A stretch of DNA of 30,752 nt from SIAJ01 sp036266155 (lineage in GTDB: Bacteria > Planctomycetota > Planctomycetia > Gemmatales > Gemmataceae), in the NCBI GenBank assembly GCA_036266155.1, contig DATANR010000333.1:1-30752 (forward strand). The letters are read 5' to 3'. Positions 1 through 7,608 of this stretch are shown one piece after another. Both the position numbers and the translations under genes were made by a program. Under the pieces are notes generated by a model that worked only from the letters and a program-made list of their open reading frames with translations, was not told the DNA's origin and did no database searches. Position 1 is the first letter of the stretch; each line of letters starts with the position of its first letter.

Positions 1-23
1 GCCCGATGCTGTCACAATCGGGC
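1..23. repeat. Short inverted repeat, possible weak hairpin downstream of the minus-strand gene pair
   Basis: Positions 1-7 (gcccgat) are the exact reverse complement of 17-23, with a 9-nt loop. It lies 24 nt beyond the stop of the minus-strand ORF at 48-389, so it could act as a terminator for that pair. The flank needed to see a T tract on the minus strand is outside the window, so this is only a possibility. Confidence 0.25.
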
Positions 24-47
24 GGCTTACGCCGCTCCGCTCGCCGA

Positions 48-389
48 TCAGAAGCGCCGGCATTCGCGTTGCAGGCGCAGGTTGCGCGAGAACTGTTCCA
101 CCAGGAAACGATGGACCGCGGCGAGCGACTGCAAGTCGGCCCGCGAAACACTTTGGCCGTCCGACAACTTGACCGTCTCACCAATCAAAAGCTGTTCGAC
201 ACGAACCAGCAGAACCGGCACCTTGTCGATGGTCTGATCGACCTCGTCGCCTTGCGCGATCTCGGATAGGTCCCAGAAGCGGATGGCGTCGCGATAGGTG
301 ATCTCGCGCGTCATGCCGTCGGCATAGCGCCGGAAGGCCACCGTGTTCAACATCGCCGTCAGTTGGCATTCCAGGTCCTTAGGCAGCAT
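48..389 (-). CDS. Partial tandem duplicate of the upstream gene's C-terminal domain; unknown function, possibly a remnant
   Basis: This 113-residue ORF aligns without gaps over about 112 residues with the C-terminal half of the neighbouring gene at 404-1087. By hand count about 70% of residues are identical, including the shared blocks REITYRDAIRFW, LSDGQSVS and EQFSRNL. It lacks the whole possible winged-helix N-terminal half. Its ATG falls exactly where the copied segment begins, 14 nt after the stop of the full copy. An AAGAG overlapping that stop (11 nt before the ATG) could serve as a weak ribosome binding site. The frame is open to the end and the substitutions look like diverged protein rather than random decay, so it may be expressed as a free domain. 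A fossil of an incomplete duplication is the alternative. I do not recognise a function. Confidence 0.55.
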   Translation of the reverse strand: MLPKDLECQLTAMLNTVAFRRYADGMTREITYRDAIRFWDLSEIAQGDEVDQTIDKVPVLLVRVEQLLIGETVKLSDGQSVSRADLQSLAAVHRFLVEQFSRNLRLQRECRRF

Positions 390-403
390 TGAACATTGCG
401 CTC

Positions 404-1087
404 TTAGAATCGCCGGCGTTCGCGTTGCTGGCTCAGGTTGCGCGAGAACTGCTCGCTCAGGAAGCGGTGAGCGGCGGCCAGCGACTTGAGGTCCGCCTGC
501 GACACGCTTTGGCCGTCCGACAACTCGACCGTATCGCCAATCAGGAGCCCTTCAACGTGGGCTAGGGCGTCGGGCACCTTTTTGATGGTCTGATCGACGG
601 CCTCGCCATGAGCGCTCTCGGCCAGACCCCAAAACCGAATCGCGTCGCGGTAGGTGATTTCGCGCTTCATGCCGTCGACATAGCGGCGATAGGCGGTCGT
701 GTTGAACAGTCCTTTGAGCAATTGCTCGAGGTCCTTGGGCACCTGGATCTTGGCGAGCGCCCGGCGCTTGGGCAGCGGCGAGTCGTCGCCAGCGAGAACC
801 CGTAGCGCTTCTTCCTTGCCCTGGCGCGACAGGTTGTAGAGCTTTTGCCCGACCTTCATGAGCCACCCGCGGCGTGCCAGGCCGCGCTCGCCCATGATGC
901 AGGTGAGGACGCGGTTCGAATCGGGATACTCTTCGATGAAGCCGCGCAGCCCGAACGTCCGCGGGCTATCCTTCCAGGCGGCGACCGTCAGTGCCTCGGC
1001 CGTGAACGGAGTGTGCCCAGCCTCTTCCAGCTTGTGCGCGGCAAGGAGGATCTTTTGGGACACGGTGAGATCGGCGATGGCGTCCAC
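404..1087 (-). CDS. Conserved hypothetical protein with a possible winged-helix-like N-terminal domain
   Basis: The predicted protein has 227 residues. The first ~85 (TVSQKILLAAHKLEEAG, then FTAEALTVAAWKD, then YPDSNRVLTCIMGERGL and RRGWLMKVGQKLYNLS) read like a helix-rich, winged-helix-type fold I associate with uncharacterised bacterial proteins, which suggests nucleic-acid binding. The C-terminal half (RRYVDGMKREITYRDAIRFWGL onwards) is a separate unit, because it is repeated alone in the next ORF. The GTG at 1085-1087 is chosen because AAGGA (minus strand, 1097-1101) sits 9 nt upstream and the conserved region begins just after it. An ATG at 1160-1162 in the same frame would add 25 residues but has no ribosome binding site, and the longest form from 1279 looks unlikely. 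There are no membrane or export signals. The function is not known to me. Confidence 0.65.
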   Translation of the reverse strand: MDAIADLTVSQKILLAAHKLEEAGHTPFTAEALTVAAWKDSPRTFGLRGFIEEYPDSNRVLTCIMGERGLARRGWLMKVGQKLYNLSRQGKEEALRVLAGDDSPLPKRRALAKIQVPKDLEQLLKGLFNTTAYRRYVDGMKREITYRDAIRFWGLAESAHGEAVDQTIKKVPDALAHVEGLLIGDTVELSDGQSVSQADLKSLAAAHRFLSEQFSRNLSQQRERRRF

Positions 1088-1468
1088 GCTGTCGATTCCT
1101 TGGTCGGAGCCTGTTGTGTCGCAAGTCTTTGGGGCAATCTTCCGCCCCAGCTGAAGCAACATCAAATGATTTGCGAGCGTTTCGGGTAGGTCGGGGCAGT
1201 GGAAGGTCTGCCTGGTCGGATTACCCGGTACGTTCCGTAGTATGGGCGCAACGTGCAGCTGAGGAGGAGCCCGTACCACTTCGCGCCGTCGAACCTATTG
1301 ACGTGTCGAATATGCCGATTTTTCTCGAAGAATCGGTCAGGTCCCGACGACCACGAAAGAGCTGCGGATCGCGGACTCTGCGGAGGTGGGGGCCAGCTGC
1401 CGACAGCTGAGGATTGTGCAGGCGCAAAGGGAAGCCCACGGACGTACGTCCGTGGGCTTTTACACAGG
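1088..1468. other. Intergenic region between two minus-strand genes
   Basis: No convincing gene is seen here. It holds the AAGGA ribosome binding site of the downstream gene (1097-1101), a small stem made by two CAGCTG hexamers (1394-1399 and 1404-1409), and the strong palindromic terminator at 1432-1459. The promoter of the 404-1087 gene should lie here, but I cannot point to convincing -35 and -10 boxes. The short ORFs across it on the plus strand have no family resemblance. Confidence 0.5.
1432..1461. terminator. Perfect 28-bp palindrome, intrinsic terminator
   Basis: Positions 1432-1445 (aagcccacggacgt) are the exact reverse complement of 1446-1459, with no unpaired centre. TTTT follows on the plus strand (1458-1461), and the sequence gggcttccctttg follows on the minus strand. 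It lies 8 nt beyond the stop of the minus-strand PSD1 gene (stop at 1469-1471), the expected place for that gene's terminator. In RNA a few central bases must open to form a loop, leaving a GC-rich stem of about 12 bp. Confidence 0.75.
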
Positions 1469-4400
1469 CTAGTGGTTGAACAAGAACGCCGGGCTATTGA
1501 TGAGCGCCCAGGCCAGGTCCTGAGCCCCGGTCACGCGCTTGTCGCCCGGCGGCGGCTGCGACACGGTCCCCGCCAGCCGCAGGTATTCAGCGTCCGTCGA
1601 GCGGTGCAGATTCCGTAGTTCGGCCTTCTGGGCGTCGGTTCGCTTGTCGGCGGGGACATTTAGAAGCGCTCGCAAGTTCTCCGGCACGCCTTCGGCCAGT
1701 TTCGGCTGGACGTCGCTCGTGGCCGAGACGCGGAACTTGCCGATTGTGTGCTGCCCGCCGTGCTGTTGGGACATCACGATCGTGAACGTCGTTCCCTGGA
1801 CGTTCTTGATCGGCTCTTTCACTTCAAAAAGGGCCGAATGAGCCCGGCCGAACTGCGGCATGACAGCCCAGCCCGTCGCCGGGTTGCCGTCGATCGCGCC
1901 GGCCACCGCGAACGCTTCTTGCGAGAAGGTCGCCTGGGCCTTCTGCAAGGCGACCGGCTTCGACTCCATCGGCTTTTCGGTCGCGGCCGCCTTCACGGTG
2001 AACTCGTGAAGGACGAAGTTACCGTTGCCCGCTCGTCCGGGGCCCTTGGCTGGCAAGCTGTCGTCCGAGAGAACTTCGAGCCGCAGTCCGGTGATGTTGC
2101 TCAGCCTGCTCGTCACCGTCACCGTGTACGTGTCCTTGTCTGGGTTCGTGCCGTTGACAAGCACCGAGTTGTCCTTGGCGTTGATGTTCATCTTCGCCTT
2201 GCTCTGCGCGACGGCCTTCGTCACTGTCATCGCTTCCCAAACCGGCGACGCCGATTGAGCCTTTTCCCACGCGGCCTGCCGTCCGTCGACCGCGACTTCG
2301 TAATCCTTGAACGCCTTCATCTTCGCGTTGAAGTCGGCCACCTGGGCCATGTAGTCCGGCTCGCCGGCCTTGAAGGCCTTGAGCCCCGTCTCGATCTCCT
2401 TCGGCGTTGGGAAGCGGTTCAAGATCGCGAGGTAAATCTCCTCGACGAGTTGTTTGTCGTCCTTGATCGTGACGCCGAGCTTCGCAAACCGGTTGTTCGT
2501 GTCCTTGAGCGCGTCGCCGACGACCGGCCCGTTCACCAGGTTCAAGATCGGCCCGAGCATCATGCTGCTCGACCGTTCGCACTCGCACGCGCTCTCGCGG
2601 ACCGGCTTGCCGAACAGATCGAGGAAGCCGCTCGGCAAGTCAACCGTGCCATCAAGCACCTGTGCCGCCCGCGAACCCGGCGGCAAGCCCGGCAACCGAC
2701 TCGGCGAACCGGTCACGTGATAGATCGCGTCGTACAGCGCCTCGGCCGGCAGCCGGCGCGCGATCGCGTGGGCATAGTTGATGTCGTCGCCATCGTTCCA
2801 CTTGTTGGTCGCCACCGAGAGTTGATACGTGCGGCTCTTGAGGATCTCCGTCATCACTTTACGCACGTCGAAGTTGCTCTCGATGAAGTCCTTCGTCAAG
2901 CGATCGAGCAGGGCGGGGTTGGTTGCCGGATTGCCGGCCCGAATGTCGTCGAGCGGCTCGATGATGCCAACGCCCGTCAGATACCCCCAAATGCGGTTTA
3001 CATAACTCTTGGCGAAGTATGGGTTGTCTTTCGACGTGACCCACTTCGCCAGTTGCTCGCGGCGTGACTCGGTGCCCTTCGGCATGTCCTTGTGCTTGAA
3101 CGGGAAACTCGGCACGGCGTTCTGGCCCGTGCGGATGTGCTTCTCTTCGCCGCTGCCGGTGTCGGAGATCACTTCCACGAGCGGAACGGCGCCCTCGACG
3201 GCGCTGCCGCCGATCTTCTGGTTCTTGAACTTCGGGTCTTCGACTCGGCCGACTTGCGCGAAGTAGGAGGCCAGTGAATAATACTGGTCCTGCGTCCAGC
3301 GCTCGAACGGATGGTCGTGACACTTGTTGCAGTTGAAGCGGATGGCGAGAAACAGGTGCGTCGTGTTCTCCATGACCGCATCCGGATCACGCAGGACCTT
3401 GAAGTACGCCGCCGCCGGGTTGTCGACGTTTGAGCCCTTCGCAGTCAGGATTTCGTAGGCGAACTTGTCGTACGGCTTGTTGTCGGCCACGGCTTTGCGG
3501 ATGTAATCGCGCAGCGCTCGGGCGCCGACGTCGCCCAAAAACTTGCGGTTCACCTGCAGCATGTCGGCCCATTTATTCGTCCACTGTTCGATGTACGCCG
3601 GCGAGCCGACAAGCTTGTCGATCAACTCATCGCGCTTGACCTGCGTTGGCCGCGTGTCCTTCAGGAATGCTCGCACGACGTCCGGCTCCGGCGGCAGTCC
3701 GGTCACATCGATGTGCACGCGGCGAACGAAGTCGGCATCTGAACAGAGATCGCTCGGCAACACCTTCACTCGCTTCAGCTTCTCGTAAACGAGCGCGTCC
3801 AAATGATTGAACGCCGGCGGATCGTTCCACGCGAAGCCGCTGCGATCGCCCATGCTGACGATGGTGCTCGCGGCATAGGCGCCCTCGTAGCGAGCCAGCA
3901 TCGTGGCTTCGCCGCGGCGAACGGTGGTCACGAGGCCGGCCTTGTCCACGGTCGCGACTTCGGTGTTCGCACTGTCGATGAACGCTTCGGCGGTCACATC
4001 GCGGACGCTGCCGTCGGTGTAGGTGGCATACGCAGCGAACTGCTGCTTGGTGCCGATGGCCGCGATGGACGGATCTTTCGGGAAGATCTCAAGACTGGCG
4101 ACGCGCGGCGCATTCAAGTCGAGCTTCACGCCCTCGCCGATCCAGGTGCGGACCATTCGGTAGTAGGGGTCGCCCGGCTGCCAAACGACGCCGCCCGCGT
4201 GTGCGACACCGCCGCCCGGCTTCATCAACATGAGGCTGCGATCTGGGGCCGCCCGGTTGAAGCGCCGTCCTTCGAGGTCGTCCGTCAAGGCTCGGTGATC
4301 CCAGATCGGGTCATAGCCGCGGAGCGATAGCTTGAAGCCGTTCTTCCCTTCGAGCGAGCCGTGGCACGTGCCCGCGTTGCAGCCGAGCTTCGACAAAGCC

Positions 4401-4783
4401 GGGGCCACGTCGCGAACGAAGGAAACGTCGTACTGCGTCTTTTGCCCATTCACGGCCACGGGGACGGCCAGCGTCTTGTCGCCGACGGTGACCTTGATCG
4501 CACCCTCGCCGTCGGCCGTCGGCCGTACTTGCCCGGTCGGCGTCGCCTTGACCATCGCCGGCAATTCGAACTTGGCGAGCCGGGTCACGTCCACCACGTC
4601 GCCGTTGTCGAGCGTGGCGCTGATGAGGAGCTGGCTATACGCGAACGGGGTCTTCAAGTTAATGGTTGCCGGCCTTGCTTCCAGCTTGGCCACCGAGCGC
4701 CCGACCGGCAGCTTTTCCTGAGCGGGAGCCGGGAGAGCAAGAACTACAAGAACGGCGAGGCAAACGAATCGACGAAGCCACAT
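1469..4783 (-). CDS. PSD1-type planctomycete cytochrome protein (Ig-like, DUF1549, DUF1553, inserted discoidin-like domain)
   Basis: This is a large exported protein of 1104 residues. The start at 4783 gives a clear signal peptide (MWLRRFVCLAVLVVLALPAPAQ); the frame opens 67 codons earlier at 4984 without one. In order it has an N-terminal beta-rich region; a CNAGTCH motif at 135-141 (the CxxxxCH variant of the planctomycete cytochrome domain); a bacterial Ig-like (Big_2) domain around 228-310; DUF1549 from ~325 with a true CxxCH at 485-489 (CNKCH); and DUF1553 from ~600 (SYVNRIWGYLTGVGIIEPLDD). A discoidin-like beta domain (VAGAIDGNPATGWAV) is inserted before the last DUF1553 segment (DLAWALINSPAFLFNH). 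The CxxCH motifs suggest heme binding, inferred only. The family is abundant in planctomycetes, usually next to a DUF1501 gene and often linked with polysaccharide use. No DUF1501 gene is adjacent here. Confidence 0.9.
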   Translation of the reverse strand: MWLRRFVCLAVLVVLALPAPAQEKLPVGRSVAKLEARPATINLKTPFAYSQLLISATLDNGDVVDVTRLAKFELPAMVKATPTGQVRPTADGEGAIKVTVGDKTLAVPVAVNGQKTQYDVSFVRDVAPALSKLGCNAGTCHGSLEGKNGFKLSLRGYDPIWDHRALTDDLEGRRFNRAAPDRSLMLMKPGGGVAHAGGVVWQPGDPYYRMVRTWIGEGVKLDLNAPRVASLEIFPKDPSIAAIGTKQQFAAYATYTDGSVRDVTAEAFIDSANTEVATVDKAGLVTTVRRGEATMLARYEGAYAASTIVSMGDRSGFAWNDPPAFNHLDALVYEKLKRVKVLPSDLCSDADFVRRVHIDVTGLPPEPDVVRAFLKDTRPTQVKRDELIDKLVGSPAYIEQWTNKWADMLQVNRKFLGDVGARALRDYIRKAVADNKPYDKFAYEILTAKGSNVDNPAAAYFKVLRDPDAVMENTTHLFLAIRFNCNKCHDHPFERWTQDQYYSLASYFAQVGRVEDPKFKNQKIGGSAVEGAVPLVEVISDTGSGEEKHIRTGQNAVPSFPFKHKDMPKGTESRREQLAKWVTSKDNPYFAKSYVNRIWGYLTGVGIIEPLDDIRAGNPATNPALLDRLTKDFIESNFDVRKVMTEILKSRTYQLSVATNKWNDGDDINYAHAIARRLPAEALYDAIYHVTGSPSRLPGLPPGSRAAQVLDGTVDLPSGFLDLFGKPVRESACECERSSSMMLGPILNLVNGPVVGDALKDTNNRFAKLGVTIKDDKQLVEEIYLAILNRFPTPKEIETGLKAFKAGEPDYMAQVADFNAKMKAFKDYEVAVDGRQAAWEKAQSASPVWEAMTVTKAVAQSKAKMNINAKDNSVLVNGTNPDKDTYTVTVTSRLSNITGLRLEVLSDDSLPAKGPGRAGNGNFVLHEFTVKAAATEKPMESKPVALQKAQATFSQEAFAVAGAIDGNPATGWAVMPQFGRAHSALFEVKEPIKNVQGTTFTIVMSQQHGGQHTIGKFRVSATSDVQPKLAEGVPENLRALLNVPADKRTDAQKAELRNLHRSTDAEYLRLAGTVSQPPPGDKRVTGAQDLAWALINSPAFLFNH

Positions 4784-4984
4784 AAGAGCACCAAAAGCGA
4801 AGAGAGTTCGGAGGCGGGGCGAGGTAACGCGGCAAGGCTGGCGGGAGTATCCGTCAGTGTAGCAAACAGGGACGGGGCAGGTAAAGAGTCTCGGCTGCCA
4901 CGGAAAGCTCGAATGGATTTGATTTGCCGGGGAGCGGCTAAGCAGGATCGGACGTGTCCAACGAGAAGTGCCAAATTTGGCCAT

Positions 4985-6637
4985 TCATTCCGCAGTTTCT
5001 TGCGGCCAGCGAACGACTTGAATCTCGCGGCTGCCGCAGACCAGCACCAAAGCGTGCTTGCCTCCCTTGGTAAAGTCGATGCGGCGAATGAGCGTGGGGT
5101 GCCCCTTCAGGGCGGCGCGATCCGGGTCCACATGTTCCGCGGCTCGTCTTACTTCGGCCTCGTTGGCGAGTTGATAAAGTTGGCCAAGGCTGTTGCCGGT
5201 GGAAAGATCCCAGGCGTGGGCGGTGCCTTGTCCGAGCGTGATGGCCGCGGAACCCCACGGCCAGAACACGGCGTCCGCGATCCCGGTCGGGTGCTTCTGA
5301 ATGACGGCATCACCGAGTTCGTCCACGAGCCGGCCCTTCTCCACGCTCCAGAGGCGAACCGTCGTGTAATGTTCAAGTCGTCGCCGCAGCTCGGCATCGT
5401 TCGGACGAATCGCGTCGAGGATCATCTTGGCGTTGTTGTTGATGATGATCCCGGGGATGCCCAAGAGCAGCCAGGCGCTGAATGGATCGACGCCGTCGAA
5501 TTGCTTTTCGACAAACCGAACGATAATTCCCGTGGCCGTGAAGAGTCGCTTGCCCGTTCGCGAGAACCCCATGCGCAAGGGCAAACACTGGCCCGCCGGC
5601 TCACGCCCCGTACCGAGTTCGAATTCGACCTTGCCTGTCCGAAGATTCCACAGGTTGACCGCGCCATTGTCATATGCGGCCGCGAGGCGGTCGCCGACCG
5701 GGGAGATCTCAAACCGATGACCCCGCACCGGGAACCGATCCAGTCGCTTCCACGGATTCACTCGATAGATGCGGACGTCCGGTGCGTCGTCGACCAGCGT
5801 CAGTCGCTCACCGTCCGGACTCAACATCAGCGCTTTGACGTGGCCGTTGAGTTCGGCCAGTTCATTCAGCTTGCGATACTCGAATTCGGCCAGGTAGATG
5901 CGGGTCGAGCGCTTGTGCTCGACGGCAACGATCGCCAGGTTTCCCTGATCGGCTACCACGAGTCGAACGCGCCGGCCCGGTTCGAACTCCCAGGTCCGCA
6001 AACCCTGGCCGTCGCTGGCACGCCACAACCCGAGCCAACCGTCGTCATTCACGCCGACGACTGCATCGGCCCCACGAGCGGAGGCGAAGTCGGACAACCG
6101 GCACGGCGCGACGATGGACCGCTCGAGCAACGGGTTACGCTGACCGGCGTGAAGACTGGCGACCTTCGACACGCCGTACGTGCCGGCCTCCTCTTCGTCG
6201 GCGTCTTGACGCGAGCAGTTCGGGCACGGCTGATGCGCTTCTTTCAAAAGCAGGCCGCACGCCGGACAGTTGCGTGTTTCCTCGGCCTGAAATAGACCCG
6301 GATCGCGCTTGCGCGCTTGCTGCCAGTTTCGGCCGTCCGTGGATATTTCGTCGGTCCACTGGAGCTGCTCCTTTGCCGCCAACTGGCGCAACTTGGCGCG
6401 CGGCAGCGGGCCGACGACCATGTCGCGGTCGCTGTGCCGGCGCAGGTAATATTTGTCGGCCGGTTGCGGTTTTGGGATCGGCGGCGGGGCTGCTTGCGCG
6501 ACCGGCATCGAGCCGTCGGCATTGGGCAATTGAATGGGCTTGCCACATGCCGGCGTCGGACAGGCGATCACGGTGCCGTAGAAGTAGTCGGGAAACGAAA
6601 CTTCGCGGCCGCACGCGGGGCAGTTGATGGCGGGCAT
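4985..6637 (-). CDS. Zinc-ribbon / GYF-like / WD40 repeat protein
   Basis: The protein has 550 residues. An N-terminal zinc ribbon uses C6, C9, C26 and C31. A proline-rich linker leads to a GYF_2-like domain at about 62-107 (KYYLRRHSDRDMVVGPLPRAKLRQLA, then STDGRNW). A second zinc ribbon follows (C124, C127, C138, C141) and then WD40-like repeats to the C-terminus (for example ALMLSPDGERLTLVDDAPDVRIYRV, AAYDNGAVNLWNLRTGKVEFEL, TTVRLWSVEKGRLVDEL, HAWDLSTGNSLG). No signal peptide or membrane segment is seen, so a cytoplasmic scaffold or binding protein is likely. GYF domains bind proline-rich peptides and WD40 propellers bind proteins; no enzyme motif is present. The ATG at 6635-6637 opens directly into the zinc ribbon, with no clear ribosome binding site. 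It diverges from the zinc-ribbon pair at 6783-8397. Confidence 0.85.
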   Translation of the reverse strand: MPAINCPACGREVSFPDYFYGTVIACPTPACGKPIQLPNADGSMPVAQAAPPPIPKPQPADKYYLRRHSDRDMVVGPLPRAKLRQLAAKEQLQWTDEISTDGRNWQQARKRDPGLFQAEETRNCPACGLLLKEAHQPCPNCSRQDADEEEAGTYGVSKVASLHAGQRNPLLERSIVAPCRLSDFASARGADAVVGVNDDGWLGLWRASDGQGLRTWEFEPGRRVRLVVADQGNLAIVAVEHKRSTRIYLAEFEYRKLNELAELNGHVKALMLSPDGERLTLVDDAPDVRIYRVNPWKRLDRFPVRGHRFEISPVGDRLAAAYDNGAVNLWNLRTGKVEFELGTGREPAGQCLPLRMGFSRTGKRLFTATGIIVRFVEKQFDGVDPFSAWLLLGIPGIIINNNAKMILDAIRPNDAELRRRLEHYTTVRLWSVEKGRLVDELGDAVIQKHPTGIADAVFWPWGSAAITLGQGTAHAWDLSTGNSLGQLYQLANEAEVRRAAEHVDPDRAALKGHPTLIRRIDFTKGGKHALVLVCGSREIQVVRWPQETAE

Positions 6638-6782
6638 GGGGGAGGATTGTAACCAAGATGGAATTGCGCCTCAAGGAATTACCCGGCGGAGAAACATGGC
6701 GTGCGGCGCAGCGGTCGGTTATTCTCCTTCTATCGCTGCTCGCCGTCCGTCGCGTTCGACTCCACCCCGTTTCGGTGCCGTG
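6638..6782. promoter_or_regulatory. Divergent intergenic region between two zinc-ribbon protein genes
   Basis: These 145 bp separate the start of the minus-strand GYF/WD40 gene from the start of the plus-strand zinc-ribbon membrane gene, so both promoters should lie here or in the flanking codons. I see no convincing -35/-10 pair, operator or strong ribosome binding site. The plus frame is open through the region, which would allow a longer N-terminus for the next gene, but that stretch (RRRNMACGAAVGYSPS) shows no domain. Confidence 0.4.
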
Positions 6783-7589
6783 ATGCCGACCTCGATCGTT
6801 TGCCCTGAATGCGACGCCAAGATGGTCGTCCCCGACAATGTGCTCGGCAAGAAGCTCCGCTGCAAGAAATGCGATGCTGTCGTGAAGACCAAGGTGCCGG
6901 TCGAGGACGATGACGAGCCACGCGCGAAGAAATCGAGTGGTCGGCAGCCGCCGAAGGCGAGTGCGGATGAGGAGCGTCGCGCGCGGCGTCGGACCGAAGA
7001 GGACGAGCCGCGTCACCGAGCACGTACGCGCGATGACGATGATGAAGACGATGAAAACGAAGATGAACGGCCCGTCCACAAATCGAAAAAGAAGGCGAAG
7101 AAGAAAAGCTCGCTTCCTTTCATTCTTGGGGTCTTGGCGGCATTGCTCCTGATGGCAGGCGCCGTGGGAGCGGTCGGGTGGACGCGTGGTTGGTTCGACG
7201 GAACAATCAAGGACGATTCCAGCAAACCGATTCCGCGCGCCCCCGCCGAAGAGGACTACAGCGAGCACGTGCGTTTACGCTTCGTTGAGTTTTTCGAATC
7301 GAAAGATGATAGGGGCGGCGCCATCATTGATCTCGAATTCCCAAAGCCGCTGGGCAACTACAGCCTGTATTTCACGGTGTATGAGGACGCGAATGGGAAG
7401 CAGCATCGAACACCGCTCAACCAACTCCGGCTCCAAAACGGTAAACAAAAGCTGACCGTCTTCTTCGGCCGCCTTGGCGAAGAAGTCCGATTTAGTTATT
7501 GGATCGGGAAGAAGAAGATCCGCGGGACGGAAGACGACCTGGTACGAGTTTCAAATGTGATTCGGATTCCTGAAGACCTTGGCAAATGA
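6783..7589 (+). CDS. Zinc-ribbon single-pass membrane protein, paralogue 1
   Basis: The protein has 268 residues. It begins with a zinc ribbon of the MJ0042 type: C7 and C10 in CPECDAKM, C27 and C30 in CKKC. A strongly charged low-complexity linker follows (residues ~40-108, runs of D/E and K/R). There is one transmembrane helix (~111-133) and a C-terminal beta-rich domain of ~130 residues I do not recognise (NYSLYFTVYEDANGK). The charge pattern suggests the ribbon and linker are cytoplasmic and the C-terminal domain is outside. The start at 6783 is chosen because the homologous gene immediately downstream begins at the same residue; the longer frame from 6624 would overlap the divergent gene. 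The tandem arrangement with 7609-8397 indicates local duplication. The function is unknown; planctomycetes carry many such ribbon-linker-membrane proteins. Confidence 0.8.
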   Translation: MPTSIVCPECDAKMVVPDNVLGKKLRCKKCDAVVKTKVPVEDDDEPRAKKSSGRQPPKASADEERRARRRTEEDEPRHRARTRDDDDEDDENEDERPVHKSKKKAKKKSSLPFILGVLAALLLMAGAVGAVGWTRGWFDGTIKDDSSKPIPRAPAEEDYSEHVRLRFVEFFESKDDRGGAIIDLEFPKPLGNYSLYFTVYEDANGKQHRTPLNQLRLQNGKQKLTVFFGRLGEEVRFSYWIGKKKIRGTEDDLVRVSNVIRIPEDLGK

Positions 7590-7598
7590 TCGCCGATC

Positions 7599-7602
7599 GA
7601 GG
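7599..7602 (+). promoter_or_regulatory. Ribosome binding site of the second zinc-ribbon gene
   Basis: GAGG lies 6 nt before the ATG at 7609, in the 19-nt gap after the first paralogue's stop. It fixes the start of paralogue 2 and, by homology, supports the inward start chosen for paralogue 1. The short gap suggests the two are co-transcribed. Confidence 0.6.
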
Positions 7603-7608
7603 TAATCC

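Noticed and set aside
1748..3067. 439-codon plus-strand ORF inside the PSD1 gene
   Set aside because: It is an Arg/Val/Leu-rich antisense frame typical of high-GC coding DNA, and the opposite strand encodes conserved DUF1549/DUF1553 motifs.
4361..6295. 644-codon plus-strand ORF opposite the PSD1 and WD40 genes
   Set aside because: It crosses the boundary of two well-supported minus-strand genes and has no recognisable domain.
6135..7268. 377-codon minus-strand ORF spanning the divergent zinc-ribbon region
   Set aside because: It overlaps two better-supported genes in other frames, and its Arg/Ser-rich composition shows no domain.
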